From LGRD01 sp031415135 (GTDB lineage: Bacteria; Pseudomonadota; Gammaproteobacteria; Burkholderiales; Burkholderiaceae_C): 64,000 nt of DNA. This document shows, one piece after another, positions 51,449-60,114 of the stretch. Positions within the stretch are counted from its first letter, which is position 1. Each line of letters begins with the position of its first letter. Below the pieces are notes generated by a model. That model saw only the letters and a program-made list of their open reading frames with translations, did not search any database and was not told the origin of the DNA. The translations under genes were made by a program, and so were the position numbers. The stretch lies in NCBI GenBank assembly GCA_031415135.1, contig JANORB010000038.1, positions 1 through 64,000 of the forward strand, given 5' to 3'.

Positions 51449-53170
51449 ATGATCTCACCCCGCACTCCCACGCCCCGCTTCGACACCTTCTACAAACATG
51501 ACGCGCTGACCGAACTGCTGTTTGCCTATGCCAAGGCGCACCCGTCGCTGGTGGCGGTGGCGTCGATCGGCAAGAGCTTCGAGGGGCGCGACATCTGGGT
51601 CGCCACTGTCACCCACACCGCCACCGGCGCGCCCGCCGACAAGCCTGCGTTCTGGGCCGACGGCAACATCCACGCCGCCGAACTGACGGCCAGCACCGCG
51701 GTGCTGTACTACCTGCACCAGCTCGTCGCCGGCCACGGCACTGACACCGATGAAGGCCGGCAAATCACGCACCTGCTCGACACCCGCGTGCTCTACCTGT
51801 GCCCGCGCCTGAACCCCGACGGCGCCGAACTGGCGCTGGCCGACAAGCCGCGCCACATCCGCTCCGGCACACGGCGCTACCCGTTCGACGAAACGCCGGT
51901 CGACGGGCTGACGGTGGAAGACGTGGACGGTGACGGCCGCGTGCTGTTCATGCGCATCCCCGACCCGCACGGCGGCCACAAGAAGAGCGCTGCCGACCCG
52001 CGCCTGATGGTGGCGCGCGAGCCGGGCGAATTCGGCGGCGAGTATTTCCGCGTGATGCCCGAAGGCACGCTGGCCAACTTCGACGGCCTGGCCGTGCGCG
52101 TGAACCCGGACGCCGAGGGCCTGGACCTGAACCGCAACTTCCCGACTCAATGGCGCCAGGAGTTCGAGCAGGTCGGCGCCGGCCCGTACCCGGCCAGCGA
52201 GCCCGAGGTCCGCGCAATGATCGACTTCATCCTGAAGCTCCCCAACATCGGCGCGGCGATCAGCTTTCACACCCACAGCGGCGTGATCCTGCGGCCCATG
52301 GGCACGCAGAGCGACGACGACATGATCCCCGAGGACCTGTGGTCCTACAAACGCTTCAGCGAGATCGGCGCCAGGCTCAGCGGTTATCCCGCCATCAGCA
52401 TCTGGCACGATTTCAGGTACCACCCGAAAGACGTGATCACCGGCACCCAGGACTGGGTCTACGAGCACCTGGGCGCGCTGTTCTGGGTGGTCGAGATCTG
52501 GTCGCCGAACAAGGAAGCCGGCATCACCGACTACAAGTGGATCGACTGGTACCGCGACCACCCGGTGGAAGACGACCTGAAGCTGTTGAAGTGGAGCGAC
52601 GAGCACTGCGCCGGCCAGGCCCACCTCGACTGGAAGCCTTATCTGCACCCGCAGCTGGGCGCGGTCGAAATCGGCGGCTGGGACAAGATGAATTTCTGGC
52701 GCAACCCACCGCCCCACCTGCGCGAGCGCGAGGCCGCGCGCTTCCCGGCCTGGATGACGCAGATCGCGCTGTCGTTACCGAAGCTGGAATTGCTGCGCAC
52801 CGAAGTGCGGGCCCTCGGTCCCGACACCTGGCGCGTGCGCATCGTGGTGGCCAACAGCGGCTGGCTGCCGGCTTATGTGACCAAGCGGGCGCTGGCGCGC
52901 AAGATGGTGCGCGGGGTGATGTTCGAGATTCACTTGCCTGAAGGTGATCCGGCGGTGTCGCTGGTCAGCGGCAAGCCGCGTGTCGAAGGCCCGCAGCTCG
53001 AAGGCCATGCACCGAAGAACTCGATGCACGCCTTCTTGCCCAACCGCGAGGTCACCGGCGATCGCGCGGTGAACGAGTGGGTGGTGCGCGCGCCCAAGGG
53101 CACCCGGCTGGCGCTCACCGCCCGCGCCGATCGGGCCGGCATGGTGCGCACCGAGGTCAGCCTGGACTGA
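51449..53170 (+). CDS. M14-family zinc carboxypeptidase
   Basis: A 573-aa metallopeptidase. The zinc motif HxxE is HAAE in DGNIHAAELTAS, with a second metal histidine in FHTHSGV and the catalytic Glu probably in FWVVEIWSPNKEAG. The substrate arginine region is LNRNFPTQW. No signal peptide is seen, so it is probably cytoplasmic. It carries a C-terminal extension of about 130 residues beyond the peptidase domain that looks beta-rich. The ATG is at 51449. Substrate unknown; convergent with the porin gene. Confidence 0.87.
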   Translation: MISPRTPTPRFDTFYKHDALTELLFAYAKAHPSLVAVASIGKSFEGRDIWVATVTHTATGAPADKPAFWADGNIHAAELTASTAVLYYLHQLVAGHGTDTDEGRQITHLLDTRVLYLCPRLNPDGAELALADKPRHIRSGTRRYPFDETPVDGLTVEDVDGDGRVLFMRIPDPHGGHKKSAADPRLMVAREPGEFGGEYFRVMPEGTLANFDGLAVRVNPDAEGLDLNRNFPTQWRQEFEQVGAGPYPASEPEVRAMIDFILKLPNIGAAISFHTHSGVILRPMGTQSDDDMIPEDLWSYKRFSEIGARLSGYPAISIWHDFRYHPKDVITGTQDWVYEHLGALFWVVEIWSPNKEAGITDYKWIDWYRDHPVEDDLKLLKWSDEHCAGQAHLDWKPYLHPQLGAVEIGGWDKMNFWRNPPPHLREREAARFPAWMTQIALSLPKLELLRTEVRALGPDTWRVRIVVANSGWLPAYVTKRALARKMVRGVMFEIHLPEGDPAVSLVSGKPRVEGPQLEGHAPKNSMHAFLPNREVTGDRAVNEWVVRAPKGTRLALTARADRAGMVRTEVSLD

Positions 53171-53173
53171 CCC

Positions 53174-54169
53174 TCAGAACCGCACCCGCAAGCCGCCCGC
53201 CACCGTGTTGCCGGCGTCCAGCCCGGTGGCCTTGTCGTTCATGACCACGGCGTAGACATCCGTGTTCCTGGACAGGTTGTAGTCGTAGCCCAGCGTCAGC
53301 GTCTTGCGCGTGGAGACCGCCGCTGTCTTGGTCTTGGCGTTGCCGTACGAGGCCAGCAGCCGCCCGGCGCCGATGGGCGCGGACGCGCCGAACTGGTACA
53401 GCGTGGTCTTCATGTCGACAGCGGCATCGGTCTTCACGCTGCCGGCCTGCGCGAACAGCTTGGCCACGCCGAGGTCGAACGAGCCGCCGGCCTGGATCGC
53501 GTTTTGTTTGGCGAAGCCCGCCGGCACCGGGAACACGCCGTTCTTGACCTGCTGCCACGCCACCGTGGCCGCGAACGGGCCGCCGAAATACAGCGCGTTG
53601 GCGCTGATGTTGCGGCCGACGCCGCTGCCTTCGGTCAGGTTGCCCAACAGGTTCAGCGTCACGCCGCCCAGGCTGGGGCTGGTGTAGGCCAGCGAGTTGT
53701 TCCAGCCCGTGTCGCCCGAGATCGCGCCCAGGAAGTAGTGGCGGATGCTGGGTGAAAAGCCGAACGAATCGCCGAACGGGTTGAAGACCAGCGTCGACAC
53801 GAACAGCGGCGTGGTGTTGCGGCCCAGCTTGCTCTGACCGAACGCACCCTGCAGGCCGACGTGCGCGTTGCGGGCCCAGAAGGCGTCGCCGTTGAAGCGG
53901 CCGGCGCCGCCCGCATCGAGGCGCAGGAAGTGTTCGATCGTGAAGTTGGCCTTGACCCCGCCGCCCAGGTCTTCGCTGCCCTTGAAGCCCAGAAAGCTGG
54001 TGGTCATGTTGCCGCTGTCGGCGCGCCAGACCTTGGTGGCGCCGGCGTTCTGGAACTGGCCGGCCGACATGTCCATCAGGCCGTAGGCCGAGACCGCGGA
54101 CTGCGCGTGGGCGCCGGCGGCCAGGCCGAGGCCCAGCGTGGCGGCGGCAACTGAAAAAGGGAGGTTCAT
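53174..54169 (-). CDS. Outer-membrane porin (Gram-negative porin, Burkholderiales type)
   Basis: A 331-aa general porin. Signal peptide at residues 1-22 (ending AGAHAQ), then the mature start SAVSAYGLMDMSAG, the first beta strand of the Porin_4 family. It has the alternating polar/hydrophobic pattern of a 16-stranded barrel, motif FLGFKGSEDLGGGVKANFTIE, and the C-terminal phenylalanine (GGLRVRF) used by the Bam complex. The ATG is at 54169 after a long unsupported frame. It is monocistronic, convergent with the carboxypeptidase. Confidence 0.93.
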   Translation of the reverse strand: MNLPFSVAAATLGLGLAAGAHAQSAVSAYGLMDMSAGQFQNAGATKVWRADSGNMTTSFLGFKGSEDLGGGVKANFTIEHFLRLDAGGAGRFNGDAFWARNAHVGLQGAFGQSKLGRNTTPLFVSTLVFNPFGDSFGFSPSIRHYFLGAISGDTGWNNSLAYTSPSLGGVTLNLLGNLTEGSGVGRNISANALYFGGPFAATVAWQQVKNGVFPVPAGFAKQNAIQAGGSFDLGVAKLFAQAGSVKTDAAVDMKTTLYQFGASAPIGAGRLLASYGNAKTKTAAVSTRKTLTLGYDYNLSRNTDVYAVVMNDKATGLDAGNTVAGGLRVRF

Positions 54170-54281
54170 GAAAAGTGCGCTCCTGCAGGGGTGGGGTTGG
54201 GGTGATCGGGCCGGGTCGTGTCGGTCGTGGTCGGGCGCCGGCCCCGTGGGCTGCCGCAAGTTCCGGGCCGAGGCGGTGGCA

Positions 54282-55118
54282 TCAACCGGCGGCGCGGGCC
54301 TGGTTCAAGGCCTCGCGTGCGGACAGGGCCGCGCGCCGCGCCGCGGCGGCGAAGTCGGCGTCCGCGCCGGCATACAGGATGGCGCGCGACGAGTTGACGA
54401 TGATCGGCCCGGTGGTCACGCCGTCCTGCGCGCGCCAGCCGGCCTTCACGGTGGCCGCAGCGTCGCCGCCTTGAGCGCCGATGCCGGGGATCAGCAGCGG
54501 CAAGCTTGGCGCGATCTCGCGCACGCGCTCGATTTCTTTCGGGTAGGTGGCACCTACCACCAGAGCGATCTGCCCGGTCCGGTTCCACTCGCCCTGCGCC
54601 AAGCGGGCAATGTGTTCGTACAGCAAGTCGCCGCTCGCCAGCCGCTGGGCCTGCAACTCCGAGCCGCCGGGGTTGGAGGTGCGGCACAGCAGGATCAGGC
54701 CCTTGCCTTCGTAGCGCATGTAGGGTTCTATCGAATCCAGGCCTTGAAACGGCGACAGCGTCACCGCATCGGCGCGGTAGCGCTCGAACGCCTCGCGCGC
54801 GTACTGCTCGGCCGAGGAGCCGATGTCGCCACGCTTGGCGTCCAGGATCACCGGCACGCCGGGCGCCACGCGGTGGATAAACGCGATCAGCCGCTCCAGT
54901 TCGTCTTCGGCGCGGTTCGCGGCGAAGTAGGCGATTTGCGGTTTGAACGCGATCACCAGCTCCTTGGTCGCGTCGACGATGGCGCTGCAAAAGTCGAAGA
55001 TGCGCGTGGTGTCGCCTTGCCATGTGGCGGGGAATTTCGCGGGCTCGGGGTCCAGGCCCACGCACAGCAGCGAACGATTGCGCCGCTCGGCGGCGGCGAT
55101 CATCTCGGTGAAGGTCAT
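54282..55118 (-). CDS. pyrF: Orotidine-5'-phosphate decarboxylase
   Basis: Last step of UMP synthesis. The 278-aa protein has the catalytic Lys-Asp array in ILDAKRGDIGSSAEQYA, the Group 2 form. Its N-terminus, LLCVGLDPEPAKFP, is typical of that group, and IIVNSSRAILYAG forms the phosphate-binding end. The ATG at 55118 overlaps the purB stop by four bases (ATGA). With purB, it makes an unusual coupled pair of purine and pyrimidine biosynthesis genes next to the pyrimidine degradation operon. Confidence 0.94.
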   Translation of the reverse strand: MTFTEMIAAAERRNRSLLCVGLDPEPAKFPATWQGDTTRIFDFCSAIVDATKELVIAFKPQIAYFAANRAEDELERLIAFIHRVAPGVPVILDAKRGDIGSSAEQYAREAFERYRADAVTLSPFQGLDSIEPYMRYEGKGLILLCRTSNPGGSELQAQRLASGDLLYEHIARLAQGEWNRTGQIALVVGATYPKEIERVREIAPSLPLLIPGIGAQGGDAAATVKAGWRAQDGVTTGPIIVNSSRAILYAGADADFAAAARRAALSAREALNQARAAG

Positions 55119-56497
55119 TGGCCGGCTCCGCCAATCCGACGCGCCAGCTCGGCCGCCTTGCCGGTGTAGCTCGAAGGCGTCAGCGCCAGCAGCCGGTCGC
55201 GTTCGGCTGGCGGGATTTCCAGCGTGGTGATGAAGGCCTGGATCGCTTCGCGCGTGATCGTCTTGCCGCGTGTCAACTCTTTCAATCGCTCATACGGGTT
55301 GGCGAGTTTGTAGCGCCGCATCACGGTCTGGATCGGCTCGGCCAGCACTTCCCAGGCGTTGTCGAGGTCGGCGGCCAGCGCGTCGGGGTTGACTTCGAGC
55401 TTGTCGAGCCCGCGCAGCAACGAGTCATACCCCAGCAGCGCATAGCCCAGCGCCACGCCCATGTTGCGCAGCACGGTGCTGTCGGTCAGGTCGCGCTGGA
55501 AGCGGCTGATCGGCAGCTTCTGGCTCAGGTGCGTGAGCAGCGCGTTGGCCAGGCCGAAGTTGCCCTCGGCGTTTTCGAAGTCGATCGGGTTGACCTTGTG
55601 CGGCATCGTGCTGGAGCCGATCTCGCCTTCCTTGAGCCGCTGCTTGAAGTAACCCAGGCTCACATAGCCCCACACGTCGCGCGACCAGTCGAGCAGGATG
55701 GTGTTGCAGCGCGTGACGGCGTCGAACAGCTCGGCCATGCAGTCGTGCGGCTCGATCTGGATCGTGTACGGGTTGAAGCTCAGCCCGAGCCGCTGCTCGA
55801 CCACCTGGCGTGCGAACGCCTCCCAGTCGAAGGCCGGGTAGGCCGCCAGGTGGGCGTTGTAGTTGCCGACCGCGCCGTTCATCTTGGCCAGCAGCTTGAC
55901 GCTGGCGATTCGTTCGCGCGCGTGCAGCAGCCGCGCCACCACGTTGGCGACTTCCTTGCCCAAGGTCGTCGGGCTGGCGGTCTGGCCGTGTGTGCGGCTG
56001 AGCATCGGCAGGTCGGCCAGGCGGTGCGCCATGGCGGTCATGCGCGCGATGATGCGGTCCAGCGCCGGCAACAGCACGTCCTGGCGCGCGGCCTGCAGCA
56101 TCAGGCCGTGGCTGGTGTTGTTGATGTCCTCGCTGGTGCAGGCGAAGTGCACGAACTCGCCTGCGGCTTGCAGCTCGGGGTGGCCGGCGAAACGCGTTTT
56201 GAGCCAGTACTCCACCGCCTTGACATCGTGGTTGGTGGTGCGCTCGATGTCCTTGATGGCCTGCGCGTGGCTTTCCGAGAATTCGCCCACCAGCGCGCGC
56301 AGCATGGCGCGCGCGCCCGCGCCCAACGGCTTGAATTCAGCGAAGCCGGCGTCCGACAACGCGATGAACCATTCCACCTCGACCTGCACCCGGCGGTGCA
56401 TCAAGCCGTACTCGGACAACAGCGGGCGCAGCGCCGCGACCTTGGCGGCATAACGGCCGTCCAGCGGCGACAGGGCGGAAAGCGGGGAGAGGTTCAT
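55115..56497 (-). CDS. purB: Adenylosuccinate lyase
   Basis: Catalyses two lyase steps in purine synthesis (SAICAR and adenylosuccinate cleavage). The 460-aa protein has the fumarase/aspartase-superfamily signature GSSTMPHKVNPIDFENAEGN and the substrate motifs HDVKAVEYWLK and TSEDINNTSHGLML, as in E. coli PurB (456 aa). The ATG at 56497 lies inside a much longer open frame; the start is fixed by the SPLDGRYA motif right after it. Overlaps pyrF. Confidence 0.96.
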   Translation of the reverse strand: MNLSPLSALSPLDGRYAAKVAALRPLLSEYGLMHRRVQVEVEWFIALSDAGFAEFKPLGAGARAMLRALVGEFSESHAQAIKDIERTTNHDVKAVEYWLKTRFAGHPELQAAGEFVHFACTSEDINNTSHGLMLQAARQDVLLPALDRIIARMTAMAHRLADLPMLSRTHGQTASPTTLGKEVANVVARLLHARERIASVKLLAKMNGAVGNYNAHLAAYPAFDWEAFARQVVEQRLGLSFNPYTIQIEPHDCMAELFDAVTRCNTILLDWSRDVWGYVSLGYFKQRLKEGEIGSSTMPHKVNPIDFENAEGNFGLANALLTHLSQKLPISRFQRDLTDSTVLRNMGVALGYALLGYDSLLRGLDKLEVNPDALAADLDNAWEVLAEPIQTVMRRYKLANPYERLKELTRGKTITREAIQAFITTLEIPPAERDRLLALTPSSYTGKAAELARRIGGAGQ

Positions 56498-56547
56498 GCG
56501 GCGACGCAGCGCACACGCTGCGCGAGAGGCGGGAGGGTGCGCGAATT

Positions 56548-57213
56548 TTAGGGCTTGCGCCGCACCGGCTTTTCCAGCGCTGCCGGTGGCGCCACCAGCA
56601 CCGCGCGCAGCACCATCTCGACCAGCTGCGCCTCGGCCACGGCCAGGTCTTTGCGGGTGAGCTTGGCCTTGCCCAGCACCAGGCAAATCTGTTTGCCGAA
56701 GTCGGCATAGGCCTGGGTGGCCGACCACAGCACCACCATCAGGTGGCGCGCGTCGATCGGCCGGCACAGGCCCTTGGCGGCCCAGCGCCCGAACACATTC
56801 ACATCGGCTTGCAGGGCCGGGATGACGCGGCGCTGGATTTCGTCGGCAAAGTGCGGCGCCCCGGCAATCACCTCGTTGGCGTAGACGCGCGAATCGTCCG
56901 GGTGCTCGAACGAAAAGCGCAGCTTGCCGGCGATGTACTCGCGCAGCGCGGCCTCGGGGTCGTCTTCGCGCTGGCTCAGCGCGTCCATGTACGACAGCCA
57001 CACGTCCAGCACATCGCCCAGCACCTCCCGGTACAACACTTGCTTCTTGGGAAAGTAGTACAGCAGGTTCTGCTTGGAGATGCCGGCCTGCGCGGCGATG
57101 CGGTCGATCGAGACGCCGCCGTAGCCGTGCTGGGCGAACAGCGGCTTGGCGCTTTGCAGGATGTGCTGCGCCAGGTCGGGGCGCTGTTTGGCCGGCACTT
57201 TCAATCGATTCAC
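56548..57213 (-). CDS. rutR: TetR-family repressor, RutR-like
   Basis: A 221-aa regulator. The helix-turn-helix is GVSIDRIAAQAGISKQNLLYYFPKKQVLY at about residues 33-61. The C-terminal domain contains HLMVVLWSATQAYADFGKQI, similar to RutR/PydR, the uracil/thymine-sensing regulators. A near-consensus RutR box lies upstream at 57303-57318. The start at 57213 is a GTG with a poor spacer; a TTG at 57204 with AGGA nine bases upstream is a good alternative. It is divergent from preT, so it likely represses the pyrimidine degradation operon. Confidence 0.82.
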   Translation of the reverse strand: MNRLKVPAKQRPDLAQHILQSAKPLFAQHGYGGVSIDRIAAQAGISKQNLLYYFPKKQVLYREVLGDVLDVWLSYMDALSQREDDPEAALREYIAGKLRFSFEHPDDSRVYANEVIAGAPHFADEIQRRVIPALQADVNVFGRWAAKGLCRPIDARHLMVVLWSATQAYADFGKQICLVLGKAKLTRKDLAVAEAQLVEMVLRAVLVAPPAALEKPVRRKP

Positions 57214-57302
57214 TCCTCGGGGGTGGATGCGGCGCCCCGCCGCGGTGCATCAGTGCAAACCAGAAGGCGGCGGGCTTGAAGCGAACCCAAGATTGCGCGA
57301 AA

Positions 57303-57318
57303 CTGACCAGATGGTAAA
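57303..57318 (+). promoter_or_regulatory. Putative RutR operator
   Basis: CTGACCAGATGGTAAA matches the RutR box TTGACCANNTGGTCAA at 12 of its 14 defined positions. It is centred in the region between the TetR/RutR-like gene and preT, 54 bases before preT. Confidence 0.65.
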
Positions 57319-57319
57319 A

Positions 57320-57336
57320 GAAAGTTTTCAACTTTC
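57320..57336. promoter_or_regulatory. Inverted repeat next to the RutR box
   Basis: GAAAGTT-TTC-AACTTTC is a perfect 7-bp inverted repeat just downstream of the RutR box. It may be a second operator half or a promoter-proximal regulatory site. Confidence 0.45.
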
Positions 57337-57372
57337 AACAGAATCAAGCCTGAGCTTCGGGAGTTGCCGCCG

Positions 57373-58719
57373 ATGAGTTCCACCCCGTCCCTGCCCGACG
57401 TCGCCTGCGGCCGCCTGACGCTGGCCCAGTACGCCACCCACTTTGCCGACGCCCACCCGCCGCTCACCCCCGTGCAGGCGCGGCTGGAGGCCGACCGCTG
57501 CTACTACTGCTTCGACGCGCCCTGCACCACCGCCTGCCCCACCGGCATCGACATTCCCAGCTTCATTGCCCGCATCGCGCAAGACAACCTGCGCGGTGCG
57601 GCGCACGCCATCCTGGAAGCCAACATCCTGGGCGGCATGTGCGCGCGCGTCTGCCCCACCGAGGTGTTGTGCGAACAGGCCTGCGTGCGCCACACCAACG
57701 AGGGCAAGCCGGTCGAGATCGGCCTGTTGCAGCGGCATGCGACCGACGCGTACTTCGCCAAACCCGGCAAGCCGCTGTTCACCCGCGCCGCGCCCACCGG
57801 GCACACGGTGGCGGTGGTCGGCGGCGGGCCGGCCGGCCTGGCGTGCGCGCACCGGCTGGCGATGCGGGGCCACGCGGTGCGGCTGTTCGACGCCAAGCCC
57901 AAGCTCGGCGGCCTGAACGAATACGGCATCGCCAGCTACAAGACCACCGGCGGTTTTGCGCAGAAAGAGGTCGCCTGGCTGCTATCGATCGGCGGCATCG
58001 AGGTGCGGTGCAGCCAGCGGCTCGGCTGCGACATCCACCTCGACGCGCTGGTGCGCGACTTCGATGCGGTGTTTCTCGGCCTGGGGCTGGCCGGCGTCAA
58101 TGCCATCGGCATCGCCGAGCCGGCCGGCGCGCCGGTGCGCGCGGCGGTGGAGTTCATCGCCGAGTTGCGCCAGGCCCCACCGGCCGAGGTGGCGGTGGGC
58201 CGCAAGGTGGTGGTCATCGGCGGCGGCATGACGGCGGTGGATGCGGCGGTGCAAAGCCGCCTGCTCGGCGCCGAAGACGTGACCATCGTCTACCGGCGCG
58301 GGCCCGACGGCATGTCGGCCTCCGGCTACGAACAGGACTGGGCGCAGACCAACGGTGTGCGCATCAAGCACTGGGGCGCCCCCAAAGAACAGATCCAGGA
58401 AGGCGGCAGGCCGCGGGCACTGCGATTTGCGCGAACACGACTCGACGATGGACGGCTGGTCGAGACCGATGAGCACTTCACGATCGAGGCCGATGTGGTG
58501 CTCCAGGCGATCGGCCAGACCTTCGTGGCCGAGCCGGTGGCCTCGATGAGCCTGGCACTGAATGCCGGCCGGCTGGTCACCGACGCCGACGGCCAGACCT
58601 CGCACCCCAAGGTGTGGGCCGGCGGCGACTGCCGCCACGGCGGGCGCGACCTGACGGTAGAGGCGGTCGAACACGGCAAGCGCTCGGCGATGGCCATCGA
58701 CCGCCATCTGAGCGCCTGA
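57373..58719 (+). CDS. preT: NAD-dependent dihydropyrimidine dehydrogenase, PreT subunit
   Basis: Electron-input subunit of the enzyme that reduces uracil or thymine. The 448-aa protein has N-terminal [4Fe-4S] motifs CYYCFDAPCTTACPTG and CARVCPTEVLCEQACVR, then an FAD-binding VAVVGGGPAGLACAHRLA at about residues 142-159 and an NAD-binding VVVIGGGMTAVDAAVQSRL at about 278-296. The ATG at 57373 has GGGAG nine bases upstream. It is the first gene of the degradation operon; preA follows after 56 bases with a 12-bp tandem repeat at the junction. Confidence 0.93.
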   Translation: MSSTPSLPDVACGRLTLAQYATHFADAHPPLTPVQARLEADRCYYCFDAPCTTACPTGIDIPSFIARIAQDNLRGAAHAILEANILGGMCARVCPTEVLCEQACVRHTNEGKPVEIGLLQRHATDAYFAKPGKPLFTRAAPTGHTVAVVGGGPAGLACAHRLAMRGHAVRLFDAKPKLGGLNEYGIASYKTTGGFAQKEVAWLLSIGGIEVRCSQRLGCDIHLDALVRDFDAVFLGLGLAGVNAIGIAEPAGAPVRAAVEFIAELRQAPPAEVAVGRKVVVIGGGMTAVDAAVQSRLLGAEDVTIVYRRGPDGMSASGYEQDWAQTNGVRIKHWGAPKEQIQEGGRPRALRFARTRLDDGRLVETDEHFTIEADVVLQAIGQTFVAEPVASMSLALNAGRLVTDADGQTSHPKVWAGGDCRHGGRDLTVEAVEHGKRSAMAIDRHLSA

Positions 58720-58759
58720 ATGCCCGCCTGAATGCGCCACTGAATGCGCGCCTGAACCG
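58712..58759 (+). repeat. Four imperfect 12-bp tandem repeats across the preT end
   Basis: Units 58712-58723, 58724-58735, 58736-58747 and 58748-58759: GCGCCTGAATGC, CCGCCTGAATGC, GCCACTGAATGC, GCGCCTGAACCG. The preT stop (58717-58719) lies inside the first unit, so the repeated TGA is in frame with it in every unit. Twelve bases keep the frame, so length changes would leave preT ending intact. It may alter spacing to preA. Confidence 0.75.
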
Positions 58760-58775
58760 AACCGGAGCCCGACAC

Positions 58776-60083
58776 ATGGCCGACCTGAGCAGCAGCTTCG
58801 TGGGCATCCGCAGCCCCAACCCGTTCTGGCTCGCCTCCGCGCCGCCGACCGACAAGGAATACAACGTGCAGCGCGCCTTCGAGGCCGGCTGGGGCGGCGT
58901 GGTGTGGAAGACGCTGGGCGAAGACCCGCCGATCGTCAACGTCAACGGCCCGCGCTACGAGGCGCTGTTCTCCGACGCGCGGCGGGTGATCGGCTTCAAC
59001 AACATCGAGCTGATCACCGACCGGCCGCTGCACACCAACCTGGCCGAGATCAAACGCGTGAAGCGCAACTGGCCCGACCGCGCGGTGGTGGTGTCGCTGA
59101 TGGTGCCGTGCGAGGAGGCGGCGTGGAAGAACATCCTGCCACTGGTCGAAGACACCGGCTGCGACGGCGTGGAACTCAACTTCGGCTGCCCGCACGGCAT
59201 GAGCGAGCGCGGCATGGGCTCGGCGGTGGGCCAGGTGCCCGAGTACATCGAGAGGGTGGCGCGCTGGTGCAAGCAATTCACCCGGCTGCCGGTGATCGTC
59301 AAGCTCACGCCCAACATCACCGACATCCGCCACCCGGCGCGCGCGGCCAAGGCCGGCGGCGCCGATGCGGTGAGCCTGATCAACACCGTCAACTCGATCA
59401 TCAGCGTCAACCTCGACACCATGGTGATGAGCCCCAGCACCGATGGGCGCGGCTCGCACGGCGGCTACTGCGGCCAGGCGGTCAAGCCGATTGCGCTGAA
59501 CATGGTGGCCGAGATCGCGCGCCCCCCGCCCACCGCCGGGCTGCCGATCTCCGGCATCGGCGGCATCACCACCTGGCGCGACGCGGCCGAGTTCATTGCT
59601 TTAGGCGCCAGCAACGTGCAGGTGTGCACTGCGGCAATGGTCTACGGCTTCAAGATCGTCACGGATTTGTGCGATGGCCTGTCGAACTTCATGGATGACA
59701 AGGGCTACACGTCGGTGGCGCAGATGGTCGGCCTGGCGCTGCCTTCGGTCACCACCTGGAACCAGATCAACCTGAACCACGTTGACAAGGCCGTCATCAA
59801 CCAGGACCTGTGCATCCAGTGCGGCCGCTGCCATGTGGTGTGCGAAGACACCTCGCACCAGGCCATCACCGCCACGAAGAACGGCAGCCGCCACTTCGAG
59901 GTGAAGGACGACGAGTGCGTGGGCTGCAACCTGTGCGTGTCGGTATGCCCGGTACCGCAATGCATTACGCTGCGCTCTCTGAAGCCCGGCGAGGTGGATG
60001 CGCGCACCGGCAAGGTGGTGAGTGGCGCTTATGCCAACTGGACGACCCACCCGAACAACCCGATGGCCGCGTCCGCCGCCTGA
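58776..60083 (+). CDS. preA: NAD-dependent dihydropyrimidine dehydrogenase, PreA subunit
   Basis: Catalytic subunit that reduces uracil or thymine to the 5,6-dihydro form. The 435-aa protein has an FMN/dihydroorotate-dehydrogenase-like barrel with NFGCPHGMSERGMGSAVGQ at about residues 134-152 and SGIGGITTWRDA for the phosphate of FMN. Two C-terminal ferredoxin clusters follow, CIQCGRCHVVCED and CVGCNLCVSVCPVPQC. The ATG at 58776 has GGAG eight bases upstream. It works as a complex with PreT. Confidence 0.95.
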   Translation: MADLSSSFVGIRSPNPFWLASAPPTDKEYNVQRAFEAGWGGVVWKTLGEDPPIVNVNGPRYEALFSDARRVIGFNNIELITDRPLHTNLAEIKRVKRNWPDRAVVVSLMVPCEEAAWKNILPLVEDTGCDGVELNFGCPHGMSERGMGSAVGQVPEYIERVARWCKQFTRLPVIVKLTPNITDIRHPARAAKAGGADAVSLINTVNSIISVNLDTMVMSPSTDGRGSHGGYCGQAVKPIALNMVAEIARPPPTAGLPISGIGGITTWRDAAEFIALGASNVQVCTAAMVYGFKIVTDLCDGLSNFMDDKGYTSVAQMVGLALPSVTTWNQINLNHVDKAVINQDLCIQCGRCHVVCEDTSHQAITATKNGSRHFEVKDDECVGCNLCVSVCPVPQCITLRSLKPGEVDARTGKVVSGAYANWTTHPNNPMAASAA

Positions 60084-60114
60084 GCTTTCAAACCTTGGTC
60101 CAAGGAGATTCATC

